This document shows, piece after piece, positions 6,891 to 7,181 of a stretch of DNA of 7,181 nt. The stretch is from assembly GCA_012719115.1 (NCBI GenBank), contig JAAYAZ010000091.1, positions 1 through 7,181 of the forward strand, given 5' to 3'. Source of the stretch: Dehalococcoidales bacterium. Its GTDB lineage: Bacteria; Chloroflexota; Dehalococcoidia; Dehalococcoidales; UBA5627. The number at the start of each line of letters is the position of its first letter. The stretch's first letter is position 1. A program made the position numbers and the translations under genes. The notes beneath the pieces were generated by a model that had not been told where the DNA came from, made no database searches, and saw only the letters and a program-made list of their open reading frames with translations.

Positions 6891-6985
6891 CAATAAATTT
6901 TGGTTGTATGCCCGAAAAAAGACTTAAACTAATGATTTATACTAAAGATTAGATAAAATACGATAGGTACATATCTATCCAAGAA

Positions 6986-7181
6986 TTAGATGGATATAGT
7001 TTTTGAAAGATTAATAGCATACTGGTCTGTCATTCCGGCAATATAATCTACGACACACCTTTCGATTTCATCACTTAAACGCATATATTCCGGCGGTAAT
7101 TCATTAAGATGCTGTTTAAAATATGTATACAGTTTATGGACGACTTGCCTGGCTGCAATAGATTCCCGTTCTTTGGATTGT
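6986..7181 (-). CDS. dgt: Deoxyguanosinetriphosphate triphosphohydrolase-like protein, C-terminal end (5' part outside window)
   Basis: The last 64 residues of a minus-strand gene are visible, from the right edge to a TAA at 6986-6988. They include QVVHKLYTYFKQHLNELP, EYMRLSDEIERCVVDYIAGM and TDQYAINLSKTISI. The stretch VVDYIAGMTDQYAI is typical of the C-terminal helix of Dgt-type HD-domain dNTPases, which cleave dGTP or other dNTPs to the nucleoside and triphosphate. The catalytic HD motif lies upstream, outside the window. The position before dnaG and rpoD agrees with the dgt-dnaG-rpoD order known in several Gram-positive lineages and supports the call. The substrate range cannot be inferred from this piece. 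Confidence 0.85.
   Translation of the reverse strand, partial: QSKERESIAARQVVHKLYTYFKQHLNELPPEYMRLSDEIERCVVDYIAGMTDQYAINLSKTISI

Noticed and set aside
6962..6979. Possible terminator or attenuator hairpin between dgt and dnaG
   Set aside because: The stem GATAG/CTATC is only five base pairs, AT-rich, and lacks a clean U-run. It is too weak to call.

Overview
The window looks like the chromosome of a Dehalococcoidia-like (Chloroflexota) bacterium. This rests on three things recognised by eye: the RpoD with a long non-conserved insert, the DnaG zinc ribbon with the variant spacing C-x3-C, and the HD-hydrolase/Rad50-like SbcC sequences. No search was run, so the lineage call is an inference of moderate confidence. 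All five genes are ordinary housekeeping genes. There is no sign of a defence island, prophage or CRISPR array.

Layout from left to right. (1) 1-281, plus strand: the C-terminal end of a predicted HD-superfamily hydrolase (COG2316-like), cut by the window edge. (2) 278-2848, minus strand: a complete SbcC/Rad50-type SMC ATPase that converges on the HD gene; the two stop codons interlock in one TTAA. (3) 2849-3563: a 715-base gap with no credible gene, packed with paired inverted repeat modules and one striking double-hairpin element. It ends at the rho-independent terminator of rpoD. (4) 3564-5096, minus strand: rpoD, the primary sigma factor. (5) 5077-6873, minus strand: dnaG primase, overlapping rpoD by 20 bases. 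(6) 6986-7181, minus strand: the C-terminal end of a dGTP triphosphohydrolase-like gene (dgt), cut by the right edge.

dgt, dnaG and rpoD form a co-directional cluster, a variant of the macromolecular synthesis operon in which dgt takes the place that rpsU has in enterobacteria. It links dNTP pool control, replication priming and housekeeping transcription. rpoD has a strong Shine-Dalgarno sequence inside the end of dnaG and is probably translationally coupled to it. The operon ends at a perfect 11-bp hairpin with a U-rich tail. sbcC is therefore probably a separate transcription unit, with its promoter at the edge of the repeat cluster.

The most interesting material is the sbcC-rpoD gap. It holds at least four copies of a roughly 40-base module with fixed ends and different inner hairpins, a second 25-base repeat family, and two tandem hairpins whose stems differ by compensatory base changes. 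I found no clearly new multi-gene system.
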